DNA of 64,000 bases from assembly GCA_035547425.1 (NCBI GenBank), contig DASZUU010000035.1:39481-103480 (forward strand), given 5' to 3'. Position numbers and translations under genes: made by a program. Source of the DNA: Alloacidobacterium sp035547425 (GTDB taxonomy: Bacteria > Acidobacteriota > Terriglobia > Terriglobales > Acidobacteriaceae). Under the pieces are notes generated by a model that was not told the origin of the DNA, ran no database searches, and saw only the letters and a list, made by a program, of their open reading frames with translations. Every line of letters starts with the position of its first letter. The first letter of the stretch is position 1. Of the stretch, positions 42,286 through 52,015 are shown in pieces.

Positions 42286-42309
42286 TGTTTGCTCTAAGAG
42301 ATCGAAGAA

Positions 42310-43371
42310 ATGAGTTACTGGTTTCGGGATATGGCACGCACTGTAAAACACGAGGAGCTGGACACGCCCAGGATCGAAACCGTTTCTCCGGATGCAGCGC
42401 TGCCGGGTGGCGAAGTAGAGTTGGCGGGGACACACCTTGGTCCGCGCTCCATGCGTCAACCCGTTGCCATGCTGGGCCAGCTGGCTGCATCGGTTCTCCT
42501 CAGCCGCGGCAATCGTCTTAAGGTTCGTATTCCAGAAGAAGCAGAAAGCGGAGAATTGCGGATTCTGCAAAATGGTGCCCAAAGCAACTCAGTTACATTA
42601 CGGGTTGCAGGCTTGATTGCAACCGATGTCCATATTGTGGCGAACCCGGCAGTCGACAATGAGGGCAACATTTACGCCACACTTTCCGGTTCGCGCGGCG
42701 AGAACACGCCTGTTTCTGTCTACCGCATCGGCTCCGATGGTGAAATGCGTCCTTTTGTGAGCGGCATTACAAACGCCACCGGACTGGCCCTTGATCCTGA
42801 AGGCTTTCTCTATGTTTCATCGCGAAATGACGGAACCGTATTTCGAGTTTCGCCGAATGGGATTTATACCCAGTTTGCCGAGGGAATGGGGATTGCCACG
42901 GGGCTTACATTCGATGCGGAACAGAATCTTTATGTCGGCGACCGCAGCGGCACTATTTTCAAGATTGCTCCTGACCGCCAGATTTTTGTCTTTGCCACAC
43001 TCGAACCCAGCGTAGCTGCTTATCATCTGGCTTTTGGGAGAGATGAGCGCCTCTATGTTACCGGCCCGACGACCTCGAGCTATGACAATGTCTACGCCAT
43101 TGATCGTGATGGCAATGCCAGTGTTTTTTATCGCGGACTGGGCCGACCCCAGGGATTAGCCCTGGACGTCGCAGGCAATTTGTATGTTGCCGGTTCCTTG
43201 TACGGACAACGCGGAGTGATAAGAATTACGCCGGAAGGAGACGCCTCGCTGGTGATTGCGGGTTCCGGGATTGTCGGTCTGGCTTTTGCTCCGGGAGGAG
43301 ATATTATTCTGGCCACCAACACAGCCATGTATCATTTAGCTTTGGGAGTAGAGGGCCAACGTTTCTTTTGA
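42310..43371 (+). CDS. NHL/SMP-30-like beta-propeller protein with IPT-like N-terminus
   Basis: This 353-residue protein has residues 20-100 resembling an IPT/TIG domain (IETVSPDAALPGGEVELAGT, SGELRILQNGAQSNSVTLRV). Residues 105-350 form propeller blades of NHL type with repeating patterns such as GLALDPEGFLYVSSRNDGTV, GLTFDAEQNLYVGDRSG and GLALDVAGNLYVAGSLYG. No signal peptide or catalytic residue was recognised, so a cytoplasmic binding role is possible. It sits 24 bases after pgpA and 24 before cinA in an otherwise housekeeping run, which is unusual. GAAGAA precedes the ATG. Confidence 0.8.
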   Translation: MSYWFRDMARTVKHEELDTPRIETVSPDAALPGGEVELAGTHLGPRSMRQPVAMLGQLAASVLLSRGNRLKVRIPEEAESGELRILQNGAQSNSVTLRVAGLIATDVHIVANPAVDNEGNIYATLSGSRGENTPVSVYRIGSDGEMRPFVSGITNATGLALDPEGFLYVSSRNDGTVFRVSPNGIYTQFAEGMGIATGLTFDAEQNLYVGDRSGTIFKIAPDRQIFVFATLEPSVAAYHLAFGRDERLYVTGPTTSSYDNVYAIDRDGNASVFYRGLGRPQGLALDVAGNLYVAGSLYGQRGVIRITPEGDASLVIAGSGIVGLAFAPGGDIILATNTAMYHLALGVEGQRFF

Positions 43372-43395
43372 TTCCTGTTCTGCCTTCCGTAATAC

Positions 43396-44646
43396 ATGAA
43401 AGCTGAAATTATCGCCATCGGCTCCGAACTGCTGACTCCTTACCGTCAGGACACGAACTCGCTCTATCTCACGGAGAGGTTGAACGAACTAGGTGTTTCT
43501 GTTGGTTTTAAAACCATTGTCGGTGATCGCAGAAAAGATCTTACAAACGCAATTCGCACAGCCCTCGGACGCGCCGACATTATCATCACCATGGGTGGCC
43601 TGGGGCCGACGGAAGATGACCTGACGCGGGAAGCCTGGGCGGATGCGCTGGGAATTGCTTTAAAACGCGATGGCGATATTGTTGGCCAGCTTTATGCGCG
43701 TGCAGCAGAACGCCGCTGGCAGCTTACGGAAAATAATCTAAAGCAGGCAGACAAGCTCGAAGGGGCGCAGGTACTCGACAATCCGCGCGGCACAGCCCCA
43801 GGTCAATGGCTTGATACAGTATTCGGCGCGCATCGCAAGCTTGGCATTTTATTGCCCGGGCCGCCAAACGAAATCAAGCCGATGTTTGATGAGCAATGCA
43901 TGCCGCGTTTGCGGGAGATTGTGCCGCCCAGACATATCGCTACTCGCACGTTAAAAGCTGCGATGATTGGAGAATCTCATGCAGATGCGCGAATTGCCCC
44001 TATATACACACGTTTTACCGATGTAGAAACGACTATTCTTGCGCATATCGGCGACATTCAACTTACGCTCATTTCCAGTAAGCCGACGATGGAGGAAGCC
44101 GAGGCGCGGGTTAGTGAGCTGGCCAGCCTCATAGAAGAAGAACTGGATGATCATATCTACTCATCTTCTGGACGAAACGAAACGCTGGAACAGATTGTTC
44201 TCTACTACCTTGAAATGCGCGGGGCGACCCTTTCCGTAGCCGAAAGCTGCACCGGTGGCCTGCTGGCCCAGCGCCTTACCAGCATCAGTGGAAGCTCACG
44301 CTCCTTCGTCGGGGGCGCCGTGGTTTATAGCAACGAGCTCAAAACAGAATTTGCCGGCGTTCCTGAAGATCTGATTGAAGAAAAGGGCGCGGTAAGCCGT
44401 GAAGTAGCAACCGCACTGGCTGAAGGAATTCGTAGACGATGCCGCACTACGTATGGAGTGGGCATCACCGGCATTGCCGGGCCCGGCGGCGGTACGGAAG
44501 AGAAGCCGGTCGGCCTTGTATACATCGCTATCAGCGATGGTGTTCAGACTGAAGTTGTCCAGAAAAACTTTGCCGGCGACCGTGACCGCATTCGTTTTTA
44601 TGCCAGCCAGCAGGCACTCGACATGGTTCGCCGCAAGTTAATGTAG
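43396..44646 (+). CDS. cinA: competence/damage-inducible protein CinA (NMN amidohydrolase type)
   Basis: This 416-residue two-domain protein has an N-terminal MoCF/COG1058 domain (IIAIGSELLTPYRQDTNSLY, TMGGLGPTEDDLTREAWADA, ILLPGPPNEIKPMFDE). The C-terminal CinA domain has LSVAESCTGGLLAQRLTSIS, GGAVVYSNELKTEFAGVP, and GVGITGIAGPGGGTEEKPVG. It recycles pyridine-nucleotide by-products (ADP-ribose pyrophosphatase and NMN deamidase) and is linked to competence in some bacteria; a dprA gene lies 7 kb away. Length and order are standard. plsY follows after 25 bases. Confidence 0.95.
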   Translation: MKAEIIAIGSELLTPYRQDTNSLYLTERLNELGVSVGFKTIVGDRRKDLTNAIRTALGRADIIITMGGLGPTEDDLTREAWADALGIALKRDGDIVGQLYARAAERRWQLTENNLKQADKLEGAQVLDNPRGTAPGQWLDTVFGAHRKLGILLPGPPNEIKPMFDEQCMPRLREIVPPRHIATRTLKAAMIGESHADARIAPIYTRFTDVETTILAHIGDIQLTLISSKPTMEEAEARVSELASLIEEELDDHIYSSSGRNETLEQIVLYYLEMRGATLSVAESCTGGLLAQRLTSISGSSRSFVGGAVVYSNELKTEFAGVPEDLIEEKGAVSREVATALAEGIRRRCRTTYGVGITGIAGPGGGTEEKPVGLVYIAISDGVQTEVVQKNFAGDRDRIRFYASQQALDMVRRKLM

Positions 44647-44671
44647 CCCGGCTGCTACACTCATAATCGCA

Positions 44672-45313
44672 ATGTCTTTTGTCACGTATCTTGTGATTGC
44701 CGTCGTCGCGTATTTGCTGGGATCTATTCCGTTTGGATATGTGCTGGTCCGGCTTATTCGCAAAGAAGATATCCGCTCTAAGGGGAGCGGTAATATTGGC
44801 GCTACCAACGTCATTCGTTCCGGCGCAAAGGGGTTGGGCGCACTCACATTTTTGCTGGATGCTCTGAAGGGTTATGTTGCCGTTCTGGCAGGCGCATGGA
44901 TCCTTCATGTTCCCGGATTCAACGGCGTTTCTCTACAAAATGCGATGGCGCTCGCTGCCCTTTGCGCCATTCTCGGACATATTTATACAGTTTGGCTTGG
45001 CTTTAAGGGCGGCAAAGGAGTTGCCACAGCTCTTGGCGTTTTTATTGCCCTCGCCTGGCTACCTGCTCTAGCAGGGTTGGGAATCTTCATTGTCGTTTTT
45101 GCCTTGTCGCGATATGTCTCGCTGGCTTCGATCCTTGCCGCCGTTGCCTTTCCTGTTTTTGCCTTCGTGCTGCCGCATAATGCATACACACAATTACTGG
45201 CTGCCGTCATTCTGATTGTTCCGTTCATCGTAATATGCAAGCATCATCAGAACATCCAACGCTTGCTCCGTGGAACCGAATACCGCTTTGGTAAGAAAGC
45301 AAGCACAGTATGA
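44672..45313 (+). CDS. plsY: glycerol-3-phosphate acyltransferase PlsY
   Basis: This 213-residue polytopic membrane enzyme transfers acyl from acyl-phosphate to glycerol 3-phosphate. The three PlsY motifs are present: YLLGSIPFGYVLVRL, GSGNIGATNVIRSGAKGLG, and the loop LGFKGGKGVATALGVFIAL with FKGGKGVAT. There are five hydrophobic segments. Its stop overlaps the gpsA start (ATGA), so acceptor supply (gpsA) and use (plsY) are coupled. Confidence 0.96.
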   Translation: MSFVTYLVIAVVAYLLGSIPFGYVLVRLIRKEDIRSKGSGNIGATNVIRSGAKGLGALTFLLDALKGYVAVLAGAWILHVPGFNGVSLQNAMALAALCAILGHIYTVWLGFKGGKGVATALGVFIALAWLPALAGLGIFIVVFALSRYVSLASILAAVAFPVFAFVLPHNAYTQLLAAVILIVPFIVICKHHQNIQRLLRGTEYRFGKKASTV

Positions 45314-46317
45314 GCCGCATTGCCGTTATGGGAAGCGGCGCGTGGGGCACCGCGATAGCCCTGAGCCTCGCGCATCGTGGCGGACACAATCTTACTCTAT
45401 GGTCGCATTCGACTGAAGTAAGTGAAACGATTGCTGAACATGGTGAAAACCTTGCTTTCCTGCCGGGTTTCGCCATTCCGCAAGCAATTTATGCAACCTC
45501 GAACATAGAGGAAGCCCTCGGCGATGCTGAGATCATTGTCAGCGTCATGCCGTCGCACTATGTGCGGGCCAGCTATGAGAAGTTCGTACACTTTCTTCGT
45601 TCGGATCAGGTGTTAGTCAGCGCTACCAAAGGCATTGAAGATGGAACCCTGATGCGCATGAGTGAAGTGATTTCCGATGTGCTCGGCAAATACGATCTTC
45701 AGCTACCCATCGGCGTACTTAGCGGTCCGTCTTTTGCCCAGGATGTTGCTTCGGATTTCCCTACGGCCATCACTATCGCGTCGCAGAATGCAAACCTCGC
45801 CGCACGGATACAGAAAGAATTCGGTAGCCAGTCGCTGCGCTTTTATACCAATGACGATGTAGTCGGAGTTGAACTCGGCGGAGCTCTCAAGAATGTCATC
45901 GCCATTGCGGCCGGCATCGTTTCCGGCCTGGGCCTCGGGCACAATAGTGCGGCTGCGCTCATCACGCGCGGCATTGCGGAAGTCACGCGTCTTGCAGTGG
46001 CTTGCGGTGGCCGTGCCGAAACGCTGTCCGGCCTTTCCGGGATCGGCGACCTGATATTGACCTGTACCGGCTCGCTCTCGCGCAATCGGACCGTTGGAAT
46101 CGAGCTCGGCAAAGGCCGTAAATTACCGGATATTCTTGCCTCTCTGCACGGTAAAGTAGCGGAAGGCGTCAGAACCACATCCGCCGCGCTCGATTTAGCT
46201 AAACGCCATCATGTTGAAATGCCCATTACCGAGCAGGTCGCGGCGATTCTCCATGAAGAAAAATCTCCGCTAGAGGCGATGCGGGCTTTAATGTCTCGCC
46301 CAGGCCGCGACGAGTAG
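45310..46317 (+). CDS. gpsA: glycerol-3-phosphate dehydrogenase [NAD(P)+]
   Basis: This 335-residue cytoplasmic enzyme makes sn-glycerol 3-phosphate for phospholipids. The Rossmann motif is IAVMGSGAWGTAIALSLAHR. SATKGIEDGTLMRMSEV, LSGPSFAQDVA, GVELGGALKNVIAIAAGIV (catalytic Lys) and LSGIGDLILTCTGSLSRNR are all present. Start overlap with plsY and a 23-base gap to ftsY place it within the same transcript. Confidence 0.97.
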   Translation: MSRIAVMGSGAWGTAIALSLAHRGGHNLTLWSHSTEVSETIAEHGENLAFLPGFAIPQAIYATSNIEEALGDAEIIVSVMPSHYVRASYEKFVHFLRSDQVLVSATKGIEDGTLMRMSEVISDVLGKYDLQLPIGVLSGPSFAQDVASDFPTAITIASQNANLAARIQKEFGSQSLRFYTNDDVVGVELGGALKNVIAIAAGIVSGLGLGHNSAAALITRGIAEVTRLAVACGGRAETLSGLSGIGDLILTCTGSLSRNRTVGIELGKGRKLPDILASLHGKVAEGVRTTSAALDLAKRHHVEMPITEQVAAILHEEKSPLEAMRALMSRPGRDE

Positions 46318-46340
46318 TAGCTTGTTACACTCGAAATAGC

Positions 46341-47294
46341 ATGATTCAAACGCTGTTTGGCAGTCTCAACGAGCCCGAAAAGAAAAGTATTTTCGACCGC
46401 ATGAAAGATGCTGTCTCGCGTACACGAGACAGCCTTGGCGAGCGCATCGAAAGCGTCATTGCCCTTACACGCGAGGTCGACGAATCCACTCTGGAAGAGT
46501 TGGAGATGAGCCTGCTTGCCTCTGATTTGGGTGTCACCACGACAACTGAAATCATTGATGCCTTGCGCGAACGGGCTAAACGCCAGCAGATTAAAGACGG
46601 CGCTGAGCTGAAAGAATTATTGAAGCAGCAACTGAAGGGCATCCTTGATGCGCAGCAGCGCCCTGTACGCGTCGTTTCGCCTCCGGAAATCATCATGATG
46701 GTAGGCGTGAACGGCACAGGCAAAACGACTACTACGGGAAAACTTGCTGCCTATTATCGTGCTCAAGGGAAGAGCGTGCTGATGTGCGCTGCTGATACTT
46801 TTCGTGCCGCGGCCATTGAGCAGCTTGAAGTCTGGGGCCAGCGAAGCGGAGTCGAAATTATCAAGACGCGCCAGGGCGGCGATCCGTCGGCTGCGCTCTT
46901 CGATGCACTTCAGGCGGCTAAAGCGCGAAACAACGATGTACTTATCGTCGATACGGCTGGGCGTCTGCATACAAAAAACAGCTTGATGGCCGAACTGGAT
47001 AAGATGCGTCGCACGACACAGCGCTTCATCCCGGATGCTCCGCACGAAGTATTGCTGGTTATGGATGCTACTACTGGACAAAATGGCTTACAGCAGGCCC
47101 GCCTCTTTACCGAGGCTGCCGGCGTGACAGGCATCGTTCTTACCAAACTGGACGGTACAGCGAAGGGCGGCATCGCCGTCGCCATTGCGCGTGAATTGAA
47201 TCTGCCCGTGCGTTTTGTTGGCGTCGGTGAAAAGCTCGAAGACCTTCTTCCTTTTGACAGCACTGCTTTTGTAGATTCATTGCTGGGAGCCTGA
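46341..47294 (+). CDS. ftsY: signal recognition particle receptor FtsY
   Basis: This 317-residue SRP GTPase docks ribosome-SRP complexes at the membrane. The NG domain is complete: helical N domain (residues 15-95), P-loop GVNGTGKTTTTGKLAA, ADTFRAAAIEQLE, DTAGRLHTKNSLM, TKLDGTAKGG and VGVGEKLEDLLPFDS. The acidic A domain found in E. coli is absent; only a short N-terminal helix could bind membrane. The partner SRP RNA is encoded at 39.4 kb. ribD starts two bases after its stop. Confidence 0.97.
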   Translation: MIQTLFGSLNEPEKKSIFDRMKDAVSRTRDSLGERIESVIALTREVDESTLEELEMSLLASDLGVTTTTEIIDALRERAKRQQIKDGAELKELLKQQLKGILDAQQRPVRVVSPPEIIMMVGVNGTGKTTTTGKLAAYYRAQGKSVLMCAADTFRAAAIEQLEVWGQRSGVEIIKTRQGGDPSAALFDALQAAKARNNDVLIVDTAGRLHTKNSLMAELDKMRRTTQRFIPDAPHEVLLVMDATTGQNGLQQARLFTEAAGVTGIVLTKLDGTAKGGIAVAIARELNLPVRFVGVGEKLEDLLPFDSTAFVDSLLGA

Positions 47295-47296
47295 GA

Positions 47297-48415
47297 TTGC
47301 AGGAAGAGAATCCTTCATCTGCCGATCTGCGATGGATGGCGCGAGCTATCGAGCTGGCCAGGCGCTCCGTAGGTGTCGCGTCGCCTAATCCCGCCGTAGG
47401 TTGTGTGCTCGTACAGAATGAAACCATCATAGGCGAAGGTTTTCATGTATATGACAAATTCGATCATGCGGAGATAGTCGCCCTAAAGCAGGCGGCAGAT
47501 AAAGCTAACGGCTCTACGGCATATGTCACGCTTGAGCCATGCTCCCATCATGGCCGCACTGGGCCCTGCGCGGATGCGCTGATCGCCGCGGGTCTATCGC
47601 GGGTTGTCGTCGCTACGGGCGATCCGAATCCTGCTGTAAACGGACAGGGAATTGCCAAACTTCGCGCTGCCGGGATACAGGTGACGGTTGATATTCTGCG
47701 TGACGAAGCCCGGAGGCTCAACGATGGTTTTGCGAAATACATCCGCTCAAAACTGCCCTTTATCACTCTTAAAGCCGGAATTTCGCTCGACGGACGTATT
47801 GCGCCTGCCAGTGCTGTAAAGGGAAAGACGCACTACATAACGAGTGAGGAGTCTCGCTCTGTCGTGCAGCAGATGCGCCACGCTGCTGACGCCGTCATTA
47901 CCGGCATCGATACGGTGATTGCGGATGATCCACTGCTTACTGATCGCAGCAACCTTGCGCGTCGTCGTCCGCTGCTGCGTGTTGTGCTTGATTCGTCGCT
48001 GCGTTTGCCGACTCACTCTCGCTTAGTACAGTCGGCGCGCAACGATGTGCTTGTTTTTCATGTAGCAGAAAATGCAGAAAAAGAAAGCATTCTCAATGCG
48101 GCTGGGGTGCAAACCATTCGTATTCCTGCTGCAGGCGGCCATGTTTCGCTTTTGCATATGGTGCAGAAACTCGGAGAGATGCAAATTCTCAGTGCCATGC
48201 TCGAAGCAGGCTCGCATTTAAACAGCGCTGCACTCGATGCAGCCATAATCGACAAGCTGTGTCTTTTTTATGCGCCGGTATTTTTAGGGGCTGAAGCTAT
48301 CCCTTTGCTTGCATCCGGCTTACGAAGCCAGCCTGCGATAGAGCGCATCTCATGGAATACGGTAGGCAAGGATGCCTGCTTCGAAGCCTATCTGCACGAT
48401 CCTTGGAAGGGATAA
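47297..48415 (+). CDS. ribD: bifunctional riboflavin deaminase/reductase RibD
   Basis: This 372-residue two-domain enzyme performs steps 2 and 3 of riboflavin synthesis. The N-terminal deaminase has HAEIVALKQA and EPCSHHGRTGPCADALIAAG (zinc ligands His, Cys, Cys). The C-terminal DHFR-like reductase has LPFITLKAGISLDGRIAPAS, DAVITGIDTVIADDPLLTDR and a later EAGSHLNSA. The start is TTG at 47297, with GGGAG upstream overlapping the end of ftsY. ribE follows three bases after its stop. No FMN riboswitch is seen upstream, as expected for an internal operon gene. Confidence 0.95.
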   Translation: MQEENPSSADLRWMARAIELARRSVGVASPNPAVGCVLVQNETIIGEGFHVYDKFDHAEIVALKQAADKANGSTAYVTLEPCSHHGRTGPCADALIAAGLSRVVVATGDPNPAVNGQGIAKLRAAGIQVTVDILRDEARRLNDGFAKYIRSKLPFITLKAGISLDGRIAPASAVKGKTHYITSEESRSVVQQMRHAADAVITGIDTVIADDPLLTDRSNLARRRPLLRVVLDSSLRLPTHSRLVQSARNDVLVFHVAENAEKESILNAAGVQTIRIPAAGGHVSLLHMVQKLGEMQILSAMLEAGSHLNSAALDAAIIDKLCLFYAPVFLGAEAIPLLASGLRSQPAIERISWNTVGKDACFEAYLHDPWKG

Positions 48416-48418
48416 TCT

Positions 48419-49087
48419 ATGTTTACTGGATTGATCGAAGCCACTGGAAAAATTATCAGCGTCGAAGAACGTCCCGGGGCGCGTCGCATTGCTGTTTCAG
48501 CGCCGGGAATCGCTGAAAAGCTGCATACCGGCGATTCCGTAGCCGTGAGCGGAACGTGCCTTACAGCTCTCGATATTTCGAAAAATCCCCCTGTCTTCCA
48601 TGCGGATCTGGCTGCAGAGACGGTAGCGCGCACCTCGCTCGCCTCGCTCAAGCCCGGCACCGTCGTTAATCTCGAATTGCCCACGCCTGCGGGCACGCCG
48701 CTTGGAGGGCACATTGTTCAGGGGCATGTAGATGCGACTGGAACCATGCTGGAGATCGAGCCGGTTGATCCCGATGTCGATCCCTCAGCAACTGACTGGT
48801 GGCTTCGCGTTGCAGTTCCGTCAAGTCTTGCCCCGTACATCATTGAAAAGGGCTCCATTACGATCGAAGGCATCAGCCTCACGGTGGCAAAATTTCATGA
48901 CAATGTTGTTACGGTAGCCATCATTCCGCATACTTATATGCACACTAATCTGCGCAGTTTGAAGCACCGCGATCCAGTGAATCTGGAAGCAGATGTCATG
49001 TTGAAATTTTTCGAGCAGCAGAAGAAGAAAGACAGCGAGCAGAAATTCAATCTCACGCTCGAATATCTGCTCGCTAACGGTTATTGA
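48419..49087 (+). CDS. ribE: riboflavin synthase alpha subunit
   Basis: This 222-residue enzyme dismutates two 6,7-dimethyl-8-ribityllumazines to riboflavin. Two lumazine-binding repeats are visible: MFTGLIEATGKIISVEER with GDSVAVSGTCLTA, and GGHIVQGHVDATGTMLEIE with KGSITIEGISLTVAK. The C-terminal tail is Lys/Glu-rich. It ends the long plus-strand run that starts at rimO or Uma2 and faces the convergent TonB receptor gene with only 15 bases between stops. Confidence 0.96.
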   Translation: MFTGLIEATGKIISVEERPGARRIAVSAPGIAEKLHTGDSVAVSGTCLTALDISKNPPVFHADLAAETVARTSLASLKPGTVVNLELPTPAGTPLGGHIVQGHVDATGTMLEIEPVDPDVDPSATDWWLRVAVPSSLAPYIIEKGSITIEGISLTVAKFHDNVVTVAIIPHTYMHTNLRSLKHRDPVNLEADVMLKFFEQQKKKDSEQKFNLTLEYLLANGY

Positions 49088-49102
49088 AATTTAGCCGGCG
49101 CT

Positions 49103-51958
49103 CTAAAAATGAAAACGCGCTGCAAGCTGCACATTGCGCGGATCGCCAACCGCGGTTGGCGATCCGAATGTTGCGTTCGGTGCATCAGGATATGCTCCTG
49201 CACCCCACGTTGCATTCGGGACCATATCATTGCGATGATTCAGGGTGTTGAAGGCTTCGGCAATTGTCTCCAGCTTTACGCGCTTCGTTAATGCGAATGT
49301 GCGGCTCAATCGAGTATTCAACGCAAAGAAATCGAATCCAATGCCCGCATTGCGCCCGATGACCGCTCCCGGGAGTGCTTCCGTGCATGGATTGATGCCC
49401 TGAAGACTATATCCTGGCGTACAAGGCCTTTGCGTGGTGGCTTGCTTCGTGGTTGAGCCTGTTGTGATGTTGAAGGGCAGGCGCGAATAATATTGCAATA
49501 CCCCGCCCAGCCGCCAATTGTGAGTCACGTGATCTGCCCAGCCTTTTGCAGGGCTGGTAGGAGAGTTGAGCGTAGCATCAAAGACAACTCGATTCCTCTG
49601 ATCGTCGTCGGAGCGGCTACGATCTTGTCCGGGAAAGAAATTGTTGATGGGCCCGCTGAAGAAAAACTCACCGATATCGTCGATCGCCTTCGACCATGTA
49701 TAGGAAACCCGCATCATTCCCCAGGAAGCCGGTCTTTGCTCAAAAGAAACTTCCAGCCCATCATAGTAAGAATCGAACACTGAACTGTATGGCTTGATAT
49801 TGCCGCGCGATGGATCGGGCCGCGTTCCATCGGGGTAGATATTGGTATTTACGGAGCCGATGAGGTGTGCGCCGCGCAAATGTTGATAGCTCACGCCCAG
49901 CGTACTTTTTTGAGAAACTTGCTGCTCCACTCCCAGATTTATTTGCTGTGAGTAAGGCGTGCTGATGTTGCGGTCCATTAACGAATAGTTTTCTACCGCA
50001 TTCGCGGGGGGCTCTGAAGCAACTGCTGGAAATACTGGAGCGCCAACTTGTCCGGGCGAGAAGGTATAGCTTAAAAGCGCTGCCTGCGCCGGATCAACAG
50101 TGTTATGCGCGGAGAGAAGGGCATTGGCCAAGGGGCGCAACGGAATGCGATCGTAGAAAATGCCGTAGCTCCCGCGTACTACTGTTCTGCGATTGGCGTA
50201 CGGTGACCATGCGAATCCAATTCGCGGCGCAACATTTCCGGCTGCGGTATGAATGGTGTGTAGAAACTGCAAATCGTACCGAATACCTGCGTTCAGCGTA
50301 AGTGATGGTGAAATCTTCCACTCATCCTGCGCATAAAATCCGATATTCGGATTATTCTGCTGCACAGTTGGTATTCCGAAGTTCTGCGCGTATCCCTGAG
50401 TGTTGTAAGTGCCGCTCAATAAATTCGAGAGCGAAGAAAATGTATAAGAGCCGCGCAATGACTGCGGATATGTAATCGTGTCATCGCTATACAAGAAATC
50501 TATCCCTGCTTTGAATGTATGCGTTCCTCGCTCCATTACCAGGTTGTCAACTATTTCATACAGATAATTCAGCCTTGCTGTTGGTGATGACGTCGACCGT
50601 CCAAATGTAGCGACGCCGGAGATCGTCACCGCTGGACCGATCTGATCGTTAGGCGGGGCAGTCAGGCTATCATAAATGAACTGTCCTCGCGTTTCATTGA
50701 ATGTTCGGGGTGACAACGTTGCAATATTGCTTGCCGCTATGGTGTGGTTTGTATCGTAAACTGATGTGCCATTGCTGACAGCGTTTAATCCCCCGGTTCC
50801 GCGTGCATTGACGCTGCTTAACTTATAAAAGCTATAGCGGATGTTGAACTGATCGCTTTGGCTGAAGCGGTGATCGCCGCGGGCAAAAGCTGTGTCCGTG
50901 TGCAATGTTGTTGGATATAGAGTCGTAGATCCCGTTCCTACGGGCAATAGCGGAGCTTGATATCCGGTTGCGAGCAGGCGCGCATTGATAATCGCCGCAT
51001 TCGTCGGCGTAATCGTGATGACGCCATCCGTATTCAGCCTGTTTTCTTCGAAGTTTCCAAAGAGAAACGTTCGATTCTTTCGTAGAGGGCCTCCCAGGCT
51101 TGCGCCATAAATTCCCTGCGTTAATGGCAGCTTGCTGCCTGACAGCGCGTTATCGGCATTCATGCGTTGATTGCGTAAAAAGCCATACGCTGTGCCGTGG
51201 AGATCATTGGTTCCGCTGCGCGTAATGATATTGAAGTAGCCTCCCAGGGCATGGCCAAATTCGGCTTGACCGCCTGAGGTCACTACCTGAAACTCGCGCA
51301 CTACATCCATGCCGAAAACATTGCCTGCTACGCCTGCAGCATCGTCGTTGGCCGAAAGACCATCTACGATAAAGCTGTTTGAAAAGTTGCGTTGACTATT
51401 GACTGAATATCCTTGTCCAACCACTTCAGATGTTTCAGCCAGCGTTTGCGTGCTGGCTGTATTTGTCGGTGAAACTCCCGGTAGCAGCAGTGCTAGATCG
51501 AGATAGTTGCGGCCCTCATATGGCAAGTTTGCAACCTCTTGCTGATTTACGGTTTCGCTCAGTTGGCTACGATCGGTTTCAATCACCGGAGGCTGTGCTG
51601 TTACCTGCACGTTTGTCGTCTCGTGCTGAAGCGCGAGCTGCAACGTCAAGCTGAATGCGGCGCCGACTGTAAGCTGTGCTTCCTGTTCTGTTTCGCTAAA
51701 TCCGCCGGCTTTTACCTGAATGCGATATTGTCCTACGGGAAGATAGGACAGGCGAAAGCGGCCTTGCCCATCGGTATGAGTCGAAGAGGATTGGTTCGTA
51801 GCTTCCTGCAGTGCAGTCACCATGGCATTTGGAACGGCAGCACCACTAGGATCGAGCACTCGTCCGGTAATGGAAGCGGTCGTCAGCGTTTCCTGTGCGA
51901 GCAGTGAAACCGGGAACAGCAATAGAATGGTCAGAGCAAAAACAGCAGATCGAAACAT
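49103..51958 (-). CDS. TonB-dependent outer-membrane receptor, Oar-like
   Basis: This 951-residue protein has a signal peptide ending SLLAQE. An N-terminal carboxypeptidase-regulatory-like domain (about 27-105: ASITGRVLDPSGAAVPNAMV and YLPVGQYRIQVKAGGF) is followed by a plug (about 125-240, with LPYEGRNYLDLALLLPGVSP and SFIVDGLSANDDA) and a 22-strand-type barrel ending in AARFHF, the usual outer-membrane C-terminus. Oar-like receptors are very numerous in Acidobacteria and are assigned to uptake of glycans, proteins or metals. Two small exported proteins with a CCR..G.HHC motif are encoded directly upstream, suggesting a metal- or redox-related ligand. Confidence 0.93.
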   Translation of the reverse strand: MFRSAVFALTILLLFPVSLLAQETLTTASITGRVLDPSGAAVPNAMVTALQEATNQSSSTHTDGQGRFRLSYLPVGQYRIQVKAGGFSETEQEAQLTVGAAFSLTLQLALQHETTNVQVTAQPPVIETDRSQLSETVNQQEVANLPYEGRNYLDLALLLPGVSPTNTASTQTLAETSEVVGQGYSVNSQRNFSNSFIVDGLSANDDAAGVAGNVFGMDVVREFQVVTSGGQAEFGHALGGYFNIITRSGTNDLHGTAYGFLRNQRMNADNALSGSKLPLTQGIYGASLGGPLRKNRTFLFGNFEENRLNTDGVITITPTNAAIINARLLATGYQAPLLPVGTGSTTLYPTTLHTDTAFARGDHRFSQSDQFNIRYSFYKLSSVNARGTGGLNAVSNGTSVYDTNHTIAASNIATLSPRTFNETRGQFIYDSLTAPPNDQIGPAVTISGVATFGRSTSSPTARLNYLYEIVDNLVMERGTHTFKAGIDFLYSDDTITYPQSLRGSYTFSSLSNLLSGTYNTQGYAQNFGIPTVQQNNPNIGFYAQDEWKISPSLTLNAGIRYDLQFLHTIHTAAGNVAPRIGFAWSPYANRRTVVRGSYGIFYDRIPLRPLANALLSAHNTVDPAQAALLSYTFSPGQVGAPVFPAVASEPPANAVENYSLMDRNISTPYSQQINLGVEQQVSQKSTLGVSYQHLRGAHLIGSVNTNIYPDGTRPDPSRGNIKPYSSVFDSYYDGLEVSFEQRPASWGMMRVSYTWSKAIDDIGEFFFSGPINNFFPGQDRSRSDDDQRNRVVFDATLNSPTSPAKGWADHVTHNWRLGGVLQYYSRLPFNITTGSTTKQATTQRPCTPGYSLQGINPCTEALPGAVIGRNAGIGFDFFALNTRLSRTFALTKRVKLETIAEAFNTLNHRNDMVPNATWGAGAYPDAPNATFGSPTAVGDPRNVQLAARFHF

Positions 51959-52015
51959 GGCGTCTCCAGTGAAATGGCAGTCAGAATTGGCTGCGGGCCT
52001 AATGGTCGGCTTCTT

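Noticed and set aside
47200..47297. FMN riboswitch before ribD
   Set aside because: The sequence is the end of ftsY, and no conserved riboswitch core is visible.
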